A program made the position numbers and the translations under genes. A stretch of DNA of 64,000 bases. Source: Corinectria fuckeliana. Lineage: Eukaryota > Ascomycota > Sordariomycetes > Hypocreales > Nectriaceae. Every line of letters starts with the position of its first letter. Position 1 is the first letter of the stretch. Below the pieces are notes generated by a model. It had not been told where the DNA came from. It saw only the letters and a list, made by a program, of their open reading frames with translations, and did not search any database. The stretch covers positions 21,111-85,110 of the forward strand of contig WPDH01000449.1 in assembly GCA_019137255.1 (NCBI GenBank). The letters run 5' to 3'. Positions 9,684-22,176 of this stretch are shown piece after piece.

Positions 9684-12600
9684 ATGGAAGCCATTTCTCG
9701 TCAAGATCAAGACATGGCGGTCCAAGTTCCCCAACTTGACCCAGCACTTGACGGGACTCAGAGCGACCCAGAATCCGCACAGCCTCGGAGTGAACCAAGT
9801 ACGCCAAATACGCCAACAAAGCCTCACAGCGCCTCCTTATTCCCTGGGACTCAGAATGAACCAAGAAAGATACACGCACTGCCGCACAGTGACCCGGCAT
9901 TGCAAAGCTCTGAGAGTGAACCAACAACACACCCACAGCCTAAGACCAGCCCAACACCAGCAGAGCCCCAAGCTCAACAACCTGCTCTCGCAGAAGTCCA
10001 CGGAGAACCACTATCCGACCTGCACCTAAAGCTCTGGGACCTATTCTCCCACGCAGCTACAGCCTACCCAGAGCATGAAGCCCTAGTCTGCCTCTGGCAG
10101 CCTCAAGATCAAGCTCCAGCACTCGCAACCGGCAGCGCCCTGAGATGGTCTTACGCCCAGTTGAAAGGCAAGGCCGAGCGCCTGGCCGAGTCTCTGAGAA
10201 CCCTGGGGTGTCGTCCCGGTATGCGGCTCTGCGTCGTGCTCTGGAACTCGGCCGAATGGGGCCTCTTCTTCTGGGCCGCAGCTAAGCTCCGCATGGCATT
10301 TGTGCCTGTCGATCCAACTGCGCCCAAAGACGCCAAAGCCATGCTTCTTTCTGTCCAGCCGCATGTCGTTGTGGTACAGGATGCAGGTGGCGCCACAGCC
10401 CTCGATCTCGCGGAGACACCTCTCCATGGGCCAGGCCTTCGCATTCACTGCACGGGACAAGACGTCGAGGGGTGGACAAGATTATGCGACGTCTCAGCTT
10501 CAAAGCGAGATGACGATGTGTCTTCCAGCGCCGCAGAGGAGGAGACGCAAACTGCACATCTGCGAGAGAATGCCGACGAGGACGAGGAAGACGCCGCCGC
10601 GTTGATCATCTTCACCAGCGGCACAACCGGCGAGCCCAAAGGCTGCGTGCATACAGACCGGAACCTCGTGTCCGAGTGCTGCGACTTCGACCCGGAAGTC
10701 GATCCGTCATTCTTCCTCCGCTGGCTGGTCCACACTCCCGCATCCCACATCTTCGCTGTCAACAACGCGCTGCGAGCATGGCGCTTCGGCGGCGCCGTCG
10801 TCTTCCCGTCCAAGTCGTTCAACGTCGACTCGACGCTGCAGGCGCTCGTCCAGGAGCAGTGCTCCGTCATGTCGGCGACGCCCACGCTGGTCAAGGCGCT
10901 GATGGTGCACCCGGCGTTCCCTAGCCCCGATGAGCTGGACCTGCGGATCGTCACCATTGGCGGCACCGCCATCGGGCCTGAGGACATCGACCTTTGTCGT
11001 CGGGGTCTTGGCGCCAAGATGGCCATCCAGGTCTATGGGATGAGCGAAGGCGCGCCGTTGATTACCTTTGCGAGAACGGATCCTGCCTTGGTAGACGGCT
11101 ATCACCCCGGCGTTGGCAGAGTCCTTGACGGCGCGGCGGTGCGGATCTGTCGTCCCGGGGGGCGTGAAGTGCTGCGTCGCGGTGAAGTTGGCGAGCTCCA
11201 CGTTGGCGGAACGTCGATCGTCACCAAGTATCATAACAGGGAGGGAGACGACTCGATATATCGAGATGAATTTGGCCCTTGGCTTGCAACTGGAGATCAG
11301 GCAAAGATCGACGAGCAAGGTGTCGTTTACATCCTCGGCCGCTACAAGGATCTCATCATCCGAGGAGGAGAGAATATCTACCCCGTCAAGATCGAGTCTA
11401 GCCTGCAGGAGATCCCTGGGGTGCAAGTGAGTTGGCCATCTTCGAACCCAAGCAAACCTTCATTCTAATTGTAGTAGGTCCAAGTTGTCGGCGTGCCAGA
11501 CGAACTCGCTGGCCAAGTCCCCGTCGCTGTCGCCATCCTACCCGAGGGCACAACAAAGACACAGCTGATTGAGAAGGCCAGATACGATGACCCAAGACAT
11601 GCACTTGACGCTGTATACAGCCTCAGTGAACTCGGCTTGGAGAAGTTCCCCGTCACTTCCCTGGGCAAGGTGAAGAAGGAAGCGTTGAGACGGAAGCTGG
11701 CAGGGCTCCGCCAGCCCGTTTCCACGATCCCGGAGAAGCAACCCACGCAGAAGTACATTGACAAACTCTTGGGTATCTGGGAGAAGTTGAACGGATCACG
11801 CCCGGCTGTGACCGATAGCGTCATGTTCTTGGCCGATAGCATCACCCTCCTCCGGTACTGCGACAGCGTCCTGCGCGCCTGCGGCCAGCGCCTGTACCTG
11901 CAAGACTTTGCCGAGAACGATACAGTCGAGAAGCAAGCGCACCTCTTGCTGGCTCGAGAGGTGCAGCAGGCTAGGCTTGCTTTATGTCAAACCACCGCCT
12001 TCGATAGCAATGCGTGTGCCATGCCGATCCAGCAGCTCCAAACCTCTTTGGTTGTCAGACGGGACCAAAACGGCCACTCTGTCGACGAAAAGGACGTGTG
12101 GAGAGCTGCACAACAAAGGATCGCCAGCGCTGGTCTTACCGCTGGGAATATTGAAGACGTCATAGCAGTACGCGATTCGCTGCATCGGACAGCGATAGGC
12201 CCGCGTCCACAGTCATACCACAACCGCATGGTCTTCCAGGTCCGCGGCATCTCCTACGAGAAGATCCGGCGTGGTCTTGAAAGAGCACTGTCATCTCGGC
12301 CAATGCTGAGGACCATCGTCTTCGAGACTTCCAACAAAGTGCCCTTCCACGCTGTGCTATCATCGAGTCCGGCTCTGTTCGAGAAGCTCATTCACCGCGT
12401 GGAAGTAGACACGGAGAAGGAAGCTACAGAGCGATCGAGGGACGACTCGCCAGAGAGCCACTCTTCTCCGTTCATGTTCCAATCCGACCTGATCAACATC
12501 AGAGGCAGCGATCAATACTTCCTTGTTTTCACCTTCAACCACTCAGTCATCGACGCGCTGTCGATAACGCAGTGGCACCACGAGCTAGACCGCTGGGTCC

Positions 12601-13659
12601 AAGACGCCAACCTAGAGATCCCGGCCCTCACGCCATACCGGCTCTTCTCCGATCTCTTCAGCCAGTACGAGGACAGCGAGCCAGCCCAGAAAAGCGTCCT
12701 GTTCCACGTCAAGAGGCTCCGGGGCATCTCCCGCTTCGGCCGCGCGCTGTGGCCGCCGCAGAGAGCCCCCGGCATGATGATCTCCAGCGACGAAGGCTCG
12801 CCCTACGCCGAGGAGCGTCGCGCGATCAGGGACAAGGTCTGGGAGGGAGAGTGGGAGAAGCGCGCTGCAGAGTTCCGGTACCCGCGGTCCGGCAGAGTCG
12901 TTTGCCTGCCCGGGCTGGCGCGGCTGAGAGAGGCGTACGCCATCCAGCCGTCGCTCTTCGCCAAGAGCGCCGTCGTCCTCTTCAACGTGCTGCAGACCGG
13001 CGCGTCGCACGCGCTGTTCAACTCGTGGGAGAGCGGCCGCTCATGGCCGTTCGTCCCCATGTGGATGGAGAAGCTGCTCCCGCCGTCGATGAGCATCGAC
13101 GGGCCGACGGTGCAGTGGCTGCTGAACATGTGCGAAGTAGCCAGCGACGAGACTGTCGCCGATTTCCTGCAGCGCATGATGGTTGAACAGGAGCAGATGA
13201 AGCGGCACGAGCACGTGCCCTGGAACCGCGTGACGCAGGGCCTGAGGGACGAGGCCGACATGGCGGAGACGGCGTCGTTCAGGCAATCCTTTGTGTGGGA
13301 TGTCAGCATGGCCATGAGTCTGGCGCGGGGAGACGACACTGATTTCAAGACGCTTGCGCCAGTGGCTCGATACGACTGGGCAGACTGGTGAGATGTTTTT
13401 CCTTCTTTCCTTTTTTCTTGATTTACGCCTCTCTGCCTTTCTATCATGATTAGCTAATCTTTATCGTCTTGACAGTGGCCTCTTTTGGAACGCTTTCATG
13501 ATTGATTCAGTCAACCTCTACTTCATCGCGTCATGGGACACGGCGCAGATGAATGACAGGGAGGTCGATGGGCACTGCGACAGCTTGGCAGAGGTGATGA
13601 GGAAGCTGGCAGACGAGCACAACTGGGAGAAAAAGGTTGGCGATGTCTTTGCAAGATAG
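9684..13659 (+). CDS. one-module NRPS-like synthetase, order A-T-C
   Basis: Predicted to activate a carboxylic acid as its acyl-AMP, hold it on a phosphopantetheine arm, and join it to an amine or alcohol. Exons are 9684-11426, 11478-13387 and 13476-13659, giving 1278 aa. The A domain carries TSGTTGEPKG (about 309), YGMSEG, WLATGD, GRYKDLIIRGGENIYP (about 553) and SLGKVKKEALR; the GGENIYP form is more like acyl- or aryl-CoA ligases than amino-acid A domains. The T domain has FLADSITLL (Ser about 700), where GGDS is usual. The condensation domain has NHSVIDA (about 933) for the usual HHxxxDG, keeping the second His and the Asp, and ends in LYFIASWD. ATGs at 9408 and 9429 are also in frame, but the extra segment is odd and hydrophobic, while 9684 has a good ACCATGG context. 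The N-terminal 120 residues are Pro/Ser/Thr-rich and disordered. Product unknown. Confidence 0.87.
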
Positions 13660-14126
13660 GTGCGTCATTGTAAGTAAGACGTTTGGGTTGAGTGACGTGT
13701 GTTGCTTTTTTTTGGAGAAGTTTTAGTGAGGAGTCAATGGGGTCAAGATAATTAAATGAGGCAGCCACTGGGTTAGTGAGGCTGCTTCGGAGACGGGGAA
13801 TTCGACTTGCTCAGAATTGAAAATTAGGGTATTAATAAGACAATCTTCTAGACACTCAAGCTTGCAGCGCCCTGAACGAAACCGCATCAAACAAATCGTT
13901 GAGATTGATTTGGGTTACCACCCCAGTCATCGTATTACATACAGTTCTAAATCGTGTATACAGGGCAATCACATGCCGTTTATCTAGGGAACTCCTGTCC
14001 GTGAACATCTAGAAAAAAGCAAGGGAATATCATCTCGAAACCGTTCCGAGGCATTGAGCAAAGATTTGGTTTTTGTCCACTTCACGTGGAAGGATTCTTT
14101 TTTTGTTGAACTTGTTGGCGTCCACC
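13660..14126. other. convergent intergenic, synthetase and PDR 3' flanks
   Basis: 3' flanks of the plus-strand A-T-C synthetase and the minus-strand PDR transporter, which run towards each other. A/T-richer than the genes; no further feature seen. Confidence 0.5.
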
Positions 14127-17100
14127 TCACGCCTTCTTCTCCTTCTTGAGGCTCTTCTTAGGCATGCGCACCAGCCAGTAGACGACCAGAGCAGCAGCGA
14201 TGTTGAAGAAGACGTATATCCAGAGGAGACCAAAGTTGCGCCATCGGTCCTCGTAGTGAGCGCCCACGCTGGCGAGGTAGACGTTGGTATCGGAGATGGT
14301 GCAGAACTGGCAATCCTTCTTGGCGTTTTTGTCCACCAGGTACCCACCCACTTCATGGATGTAGTCCTTCAACCACGTTCCGCATGTTTTGCCCGAGGGA
14401 GGGTCGAAGGTGAGAAACTCGTTGCTGGCACACACGACGTCCACGTTGGCCACACCCACTGATAACATGCCACTGACGAGGTATGTGAACGGTGACACCC
14501 TGTACATGAAGATCCAGAACTTCGGGAGGGTGTCGGAGGTAGCCAGAACACCACAGAAGATCAGGCAAAGCATGAACAACAAGTTGGCAATGTTGGCACC
14601 GGCATCGGCCGTCTCAAAGCCGGCAATAATGAAAGTCGAGAAAGTTCCGGTGAAGATGAGGAACATGAACAGGAACAGGAACATGAGACCACCGCGCTCT
14701 GTCAACTGGCCGGCAGCCGAGGCATTGTTGTAGAGACCGACCGGGTAGTACCAGCAGAAGAACATTATGACGGCCATCAGAGCATTCCAGGGGAGTTCAA
14801 CAATAATCTGTGACAGCATAAAGACCTTCCACGAGTACACCTTGGAGGGTCTCTCGCGGACCTCGTAGAGCGAACGCTGGATGACGAACTGGGGCATGGA
14901 CTGCTGGACGAGTTGACCGAAGATGGTGAGCAGGTTGAAGATGGCGAACATCTGGTTCTGAAGACCCTGGATACTGTTGGGGGCGTCATAGAAAACGAAC
15001 CCGATGAAGAGAGCGATGAGCGTGCAGAGCGCAGCCTTCGAGTAGATGTAGATGGGGGTACGCCAGTACTGCTGGAAGACACGGAAGAGGACCTCACGGA
15101 GCTGCCCCAAGAAGGGAGCGGCAAACTCGCGGTAGCTACCTGGATCCTCCTGAATGTCGGCGACGACATGCTTCTCACGCTTGATGGCCTCGAGCTCGTC
15201 CTGGACTGCCTGGTACTCGGGGCTATTGCGCCACGTCTGGAACCAATCGACATCGGAATGAGATCCGGGAGAAGCACCGATAACCTCAAGCATCCATTCG
15301 GCAGGGTTGGCGTCAGCGGGGCAGGGATGGCCGCCGTTGCGCTCGAAGTAGCTGGTCATGATCTTGGAGTGGTCTCCGATCTCGCCAAAATACATAGTCT
15401 TGCCTCCCTTAGCCATGAAGAGAAGTCGATCAAAGCGTTGGAACAACATAGCACTAGGCTGATGAATAGTGCAGAGGATAGCCTGACCAGCTTTGGTCAG
15501 CTTCTCCAGAAGATCCAGAATAGCCCAGGAAGTTTGCGAGTCAAGACCAGAAGTAGGCTCATCAACGAAGAGTAGCAGCGGGGGCTTTGCGGCCAGCTCG
15601 ACACCGATGGTAAGGCGCTTTCGCTGTTCAACGTTGAGGCCTTCACCTGGCACACCAACAACTGCATCGGCATATTCTTCCATGTCCAACAACTTGATGA
15701 CCTGTTCAACATAATCAAGCTTCTCCTCGCGGGGAACGTGAGCTGGCTGGCGGAGCAGGGCGCTGAAGTTGAGAGCCTCGCGAACCGTTGAGGTCTGGAG
15801 ATGGAGATCCTGCTGCTGGACGTAACCGGTCTTGCGCTGGAAGGACATGTCGCGGGGGTGGCCGTCAACGAGCATCTCACCAGTGATGATACCCATGGAA
15901 GTACGGTCTGCGAGGCAGTCGAGAAGGGTCGTCTTTCCGGCTCCAGAAACGCCCATCAAAGCAGTGAGAGTACCGGGCTTGACCCAACCATCGACGTGAT
16001 CCAGGATATGGCGAGTTTCGTTCTTGATTTGAACCTCGTAGCAGACGTCGTGCCATTGGAAAATGGAAGTCTGCACCTCCAGGACACCATCACTCTTCTT
16101 TGCAGTTCGGCTTCGGGTTCGTTCAGCGGTGACAACGGGGCCGATATGGGCCAAGGCAGCCTCAGGGTCGCTGTGATGCTTCTCAGCGTTGGCGATAACG
16201 GCGGGCTTGTGACCACGGCGGTAGACCAGAACCTCGCCCTTGGACTTTTTCTCGGAAACCAGCTCGGCGGCAACCATGTAGGTAATGAGGAACAAAATGG
16301 TGAAGGCGATGACAACACCGAAGTTGCGCCATCGGTGCTCCCACCTGTAATCAAAGTTGAGCTCCACGTAGCGATCACCGTTGACATAGGGATTGCCCGG
16401 CTCTGAACCAACGGAGCTGCACACGCGGTTTGCGGACGAGACGTTTTCGTATCCTTTGACCTTGTTGCTGGGCACAAAGCTCGTGCACTTGTACTCCCGG
16501 TTGTGGAACTCGTTAACGACCAAGGACTCAAAGGCATAGGAAAGCGGATCAATGTAGTAGAGCCACTTGCACCAGCTAAGCATATAACGCTTGGGAATAA
16601 CGAAGCCGGTGAAGATGACGAGGTCGAGAATGAGTAGTGCGGCAGGGACGAGAGCCTGGAAGAGGGTGCGAGAGGCCGATGCGATGGTACGGAAGATCAT
16701 CGACATGACCAAGACGGTAACAAAGGACATGAGCAGGAAGAAGAAGAACGGGCCTGGCTCTCGTCGCAAATTCGTCATGAAGTAGAGGGCCAAGTTGAAC
16801 GTTATCGTGTTTGTAATCTTGTACGGCATGTCGCAAAGCATCGAAGAGACGGCTTCTGCGGAAGGATGATAAAGAGCGTATCGGCTATGTTTCTCAACAA
16901 TCGGTCGTTGGGCGTACAAGGTAAGAATCTAGGAGATGTTAGCAAGCCTCAAGCCTAGCCATCCAGCATCATAACTCACCTCAAGAGCGCTGGCAAAAGC
17001 ATTCATCAAACAAGCAAAGAACAAAAGGGCACCGCGTTGGAAGAAGCTGTCCGCAGTTTGGTCCAGGTTATAGAAAACACTTCCAATAATCAGGGCCATG

Positions 17101-18855
17101 CCGAAGTTTCCAACCAAGGCGCCAATGGTCAAGCCAGGATCGCCTTTCAAACGCTTCCATCCACGCCACAGACAGAGCTGGACCTGCTGCGTGTAAGACA
17201 GGGTGAAGGGAGACTTCTTGCGCTGACCCTTGGCCTGCTGGGCGTGCTTGGAGGCACGGAAGGCCTCGGCATCAGGGCCGTCGATGGGATGGGCAATCTT
17301 GTAGTCCTCAATCTCCCTCTGCAGGGCCTGGTACTCAGCGCTGTTCTTCCAAGCAACAGCGAATTCCTCGGCGGTACGGGGAACCTTGCCCTTGAAACCA
17401 GGTCGCACAACACGCTCCGTTGGGGCCGTCATGGAAGTCAGGAAATCAGGAGTAGTCTGACGGGCAGGGCATTCAAAGCCCAGGTTGATAAAGTACTGCT
17501 TGGCGGTTTCAGCGCGACCGAAGAAGATCTGATGACCCTCGTAAATGACGGTAGCCTTGTCAAAGAGATCATAAGCGCTCTGGGGGGCCTGGTAGATGGA
17601 GACCACAGCGGTGCTGTTGAAGAGCTCGGTCTGGAGGCGTAGGGTCTTGCAGAACTCGATAGCGTTAGCCGAATCCAGACCTCTGGTGGAATTATCCCAG
17701 CACTGGAGGGGAGCACCAGACAGGGCGGCCTCGGAAATGGTGACACGCTTGCGCTCACCACCTGAGACACCTCGGATGTACTCGTTACCAACACGAGTGT
17801 TGGCGGTGTGGGAAATGCCGAACATAGCCATGACGACGTCTCGAAGATGGTCGGCCATGTCATTCCTGTTAATGCCTTGGGGAAGCTGGCGGGGCTGACG
17901 GGCTCGGGCAGCGAAAGTGAGGGTATCGCCGACAGACAATTGCGGGAAGTGGACATCCACCTCAGCAGTGTAGATGGCCTCACCACGGTGGGCCGAGTGC
18001 ATCTCCTGGGCGGTCATACCTGTGATCGGGCGGATTAGCGTCATATTTCGGGCTTGCAAGTGGAACAGACACGCAGCATCGTTTGTGTGCAGAGTCGCAC
18101 CAATACCGCGCGCCTGTTGCTCTACGAGGCACGAGGGTCTAAATCCAGTAGCCCGGAACAGCTCCTTTCGTGAGAATGAAATCCGACTTACCCTGGTAGT
18201 TGAAGTAGGACTGATCGTCAATGAAGAGACCGTTGGTCTCACCAGCAACCGTCTTGAGCATAGTAGAACATCCGGAGCCGGGAGGGCCCAGCACAACAAG
18301 CATCTCGCCCTTGTGCACGACACCGTCGAACTGGCGCAAGATGTCGAGGCGCTGGCCTTTGCTGCCCTTGAGGTGCGAAAGAGCGCTTCCGGCAGAAAGC
18401 CAGACGTTGCCGACATCCTTCTGGTAGTCACTGGCTTGGCCGTAACCGAAGACGTTGAGGTTCTGGAAACAGACACCAGCAGATCGAAACGAGGCGCCGT
18501 CCTGATGAACAAGAGCGACAACGGCCTTGGCCCACTCACGGGCACTGAAGTTGGGGCCGTTGGGGTTCAGAGGCGAATCCTCGCCCGCTTGGAAGGGGTT
18601 GCCCAAGTCGTGCGGGCCAGAGGCGTTGGAGTAGCTGCGAGCGAGGGCCTGGACGACCGAAGTGCGACGGTCCATTTCCGAGTCGTCATCGTCATCATCG
18701 TTCCCGAGAGTCTCGGCGGGAGAGGATGTGGGCTTCTCGTTGAAGGGTTCCTCGGTGCCAGCGTCGGTCAGAGAGGAGGGCTGCTTGGTCGCCTTTTCGT
18801 CGATGACCAGGTCAACAGCGTTGGAGTCGGTGTTAGTTCCAGGGGCGGAAGACAT
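14127..18855 (-). CDS. full-size PDR-type ABC (ABCG) drug transporter
   Basis: Plasma-membrane ATP-driven exporter of hydrophobic compounds such as azoles, plant defence compounds or the cell's own metabolites. Exons are 18855-18192, 18019-16980 and 16928-14127, giving 1501 aa, the normal PDR length with the reverse layout NBD1-TMD1-NBD2-TMD2. NBD1 has Walker A GPPGSGCST (about 190; Cys for Lys, as usual in PDR proteins), signature VSGGERKRV (about 306) and a Walker B region CWDNSTRGLDSA. NBD2 has Walker A GVSGAGKTT (about 895), signature LNVEQRKRL and Walker B LLLFVDEPTSGLD. So NBD2 carries the normal Walker A Lys with a degenerate signature, while NBD1 shows the reverse pattern typical of the family. 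TMD2 includes the Cys-bearing loop CGTWLKDY...CQFC. It faces the A-T-C synthetase tail to tail and could export its product, but it also resembles the widespread pleiotropic drug pumps. Confidence 0.96.
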
Positions 18856-19156
18856 GGTGGGCGAGAGGGCGCCGAAAAGGCGTCTGTATCTGCGTGGCGT
18901 TTCGCAAGTAGGCCGCGGCCGGAAGGTCTGAGCCCTCTGTCTGTCGCTGGAAACCGCGAAGCAGACTCGGGGTGTTTTTGTGAAGAGTGGTGGTGAGCCC
19001 GCGATGGTGGTTGTCCAGTCAAGTCAACCAGCCAACGCCAAATAAGAGAAGTGAAGGGGGGTAGGGGGGAAGAAGAGGGGATGGAAGGATCGACAGGAAA
19101 CGGGATACACGGAGAGGGAAGAAAAAGAACAAGTCCTCGAAAACGGGGGAGAGGAT

Positions 19157-19173
19157 GGGGTATAATAAGACGA
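19157..19173 (-). promoter_or_regulatory. TATA-like box and CT-rich leader of the PDR gene
   Basis: Minus strand reads CTTATTATACCCC about 305 nt before the PDR ATG, followed by roughly 100 nt of strongly pyrimidine-rich sequence. TATA-like element plus CT block is a common arrangement at strongly expressed fungal genes. Position relative to a real transcription start is not known. Confidence 0.35.
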
Positions 19174-20012
19174 GACGACCTTGAGCTCATGGCGTAGAAG
19201 GATGTACCTACTGGCGCCCTTATTATTCGTACTCCGTACTGAGCGCAAGGTTCTCTAAGCAGAAGCTGTGGGGCTCGGCCAGGATCTTGTGCAAAATTAG
19301 GCTCCGGCGGGTGTGCATCCAGGGATCCAAGTGGATGAGGTGTGCTGGAAGTTGCGCCTTGGAGGGGCGTGGATCCCCGCTGTGGGTGCCTTCAGTAGGG
19401 GTCCAGCCCACTACGGCCACTGAGCCACTGAGCGCCCAGTGTGAAGCAGCTGCTGTCGGATATCTTGGTGCACAAGTATCCGACTTTCACGCGGGAACTT
19501 TTTTGGCGGTGCGCGGCAACCAAGACATCGGAGGCTTCTACATCGAATGTTTGGAGACTTTACGACAAATGTCCCTCCCTCCCCAAAGATGCTCTTCACT
19601 CTGCCTCATCATGACAGTTTTTTGCGATGCCAATTTTTCCCCTTCTCTGATGCGTTGGCGTCATCTTTCTCCGCGATCCTCCGCGTAACTCCGCCATCCA
19701 CCGTCACGCATCATGTATGAGCCATGCTTGCTCACCATGGAGCCGCAACAGCACAAGTCTGGGACGGGCTGGCGGAGCTTTCGCAGTTTCTCATGACCCC
19801 GACCCGACAGCCAGCGCAAGCACAACCGCGGCGGACGACGGACAGGGAAGGGGAAGGATGGGGATGACGACTGGCCATGGGGTGGACGCCCGGGAGGCTA
19901 GTAACATGCCTTCCGTCGCCCACTTGCCCCTATGTAGATACTCGTAGGCGATGCATTGCAATTGGGATTCGGCTCCACTGCCACACACACACCCATTGAA
20001 CTCCGCAGTGGG

Positions 20013-20042
20013 AATAGTCTAGCAGTGAATAGTCTAGCAGTG
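20013..20042. repeat. 15-bp direct tandem duplication
   Basis: AATAGTCTAGCAGTG occurs twice head to tail with no mismatch. Non-coding, probably slippage. Confidence 0.85.
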
Positions 20043-22130
20043 GAGGTCAGACTCATACCGAAACCGAGCATTACGAGCAGATCAACCCCCTGGGCGTGGC
20101 TCTTGGCTTCTTTTCCAGGAGGTACGGTGCGGAGGACGCTAGATGGATGGATGGATACCCGGGTAGACACAGAGATCAGAGAGATTACGGTTGGGTGTGT
20201 CCTGGTTGCTTGGATTTGTTGATTCGACCTCAATCACATCAATCCGACCAGTGCGGGCGTGCTTGGTTCCGGGCCGGCCATTGTTGTCTTACAGCTTTGC
20301 GCTGATCACGAGACACGACTGACGACACCTTGGCTAGGTGTGTTGAGGCAGGCTGGTCGCGAGAATTTTAACCCATTCATGGTGGCTCACATCAGCAGTG
20401 CGGGACCTTGATTTCCCTCTAGCTCTCACTGATAGAAGCGCCCGCCCATTGGTCGATCATACAGGGCCGTGAGGAGGTTATCTAAGGCAATCTTACACAT
20501 ATGAGCAGCTATTAAGATGGAGATGGAGTTTAGACTTGGGCCCATCTTTCAAGGCAAACAGGGCCGCTGTAAGACGCAGCTTGGCAGCATGATGTCCCGG
20601 ACCCGCCGTTGCCATCCGTGTCTGTTTGTTTGTGTTTGTGTCTGACTGACTGAACTGTTTTCATTGGGCCACCCTTGTTTGAATGGACCAATGAGTCGAA
20701 ATGACGGACGAAAGACGGTCGAAAGAAGCCAAGGTACCCATCTATCTGACTCTCAGACTCACACCCGGTCAGACCCGCACCTGGCGGGGCCGAATCTACC
20801 CCACGCTACTACTTATGTACTCTAGATCGCATCGAATCCGACCTGAATCCGACTTGAGTCCGAGCCATGTGTTTGATTTGCCTGTTTATTTACGGCTTCA
20901 CGCTTGCCAGGACTGCGAAGCTCGGGCAGAGTTATCAAAGAAGGAGTACCTGAGGGTTCCGAAAGTGTCCGATTTATTGTCCGTTATTGATGTCTGTTAT
21001 TGTCGCCCTTCTCCCGTGATTCGGTACATACTTCGTAAGCTACGTCGTAGATTAGATAACATGCCAACATGCCTAAGTATGAATGCGTGCGTGCCTGTCG
21101 AATCCCAACGTCCTCAAACGGATCGCCAATCCCAGAGCCCGCAGATGCGATTGCGCCTCTCCAATCGGCACGCACGTCGAGAGATTTCCACGCAAGGATC
21201 AGACTCCAGGATTGGAGCCTTGGCACCATACCCATTTGCCAGTTCGCCATCCATCCATGACCCATCCTCCCAGTACTTGTCACCTAGCGCTGCGGAAAAC
21301 ACTGGCCCGGGACGGCCTCGAACCCCCCCTTGTCACTTTCGGGGTCTTGTAGTAGCCCGACAACCCGCCAGCCCGTCCCGCGCCAGCTACCTAGCAAGCA
21401 CTCAAGCACTCCAACGTTTTGCAGATGCGAGGCAAAGAGGGCGTTGAAGTGGGCGTTAGACACGCACAGGCGGCCGCTCCTGACGATGGTGGCGTCCTGT
21501 GGTGGGCGGCGCCGAGGGAGACTACTTTCGATGTTTTGATACTTCATACTAGATATGTATGTAGACTCAGCGTGGGAGAAAGATAAATAGTTGGCACCTT
21601 GGTGTGCATCTCCAGGTGTAAGAGATGACTTGCTCTGATCACACCTCAATGGACAGTGGTCCCAAGGCCAGGTCACGATGTCCCAGTGGGCTCGTTGTGG
21701 GTGTGTGAGTGAGCCTTGATCTCTCTGTCTGCAGTTGTGCAAGTTGGAACTGAAGAAGACGAAACCAAACCGCATCCATGGCCTCGGGAAGAAGTTGCGC
21801 CGTCTCCTTTTCCAACTCGCGAATCAAGCATGCATCCATCATAGCGTAGTCCGGATACGTCAAGATCTACAGTTCTCCTCTCGGCAACCCGTCCCAACGA
21901 TTGCCTTTCGATTGCCCCTAGCAGTACGTCCCGCTCAACCTCGGTGCCTTTCACGATCAACTCTTCGTCACCGGTCTAATCGAGATCCGATTACAACATA
22001 GTCTAGGCAAGGCCACGTCTGTCCAATCCTTGATGGATCTTTACAGTTTGCTACCGTATCGCATCAACGCCCAGAAAAATACCCTTGCGATGCCTGAAAT
22101 GACAGACATGGGGCATTCGGTACATCACCG

Positions 22131-22176
22131 CCGTCGACTACGGAGTATTCGTCCGTACGGGGTCGGTAGTCGACGG
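22131..22176. repeat. 11-bp perfect inverted repeat
   Basis: CCGTCGACTAC at 22131-22141 is the exact reverse complement of GTAGTCGACGG at 22166-22176, with a 24-nt loop containing a further CCGTACGG palindrome. No coding gene is adjacent. Could be a protein-binding palindrome or chance. Confidence 0.7.

Noticed and set aside
14127..18855. Degenerate NBD1 Walker A (Cys for Lys) as a loss of function in the PDR gene
   Set aside because: This replacement is the rule in fungal PDR transporters.
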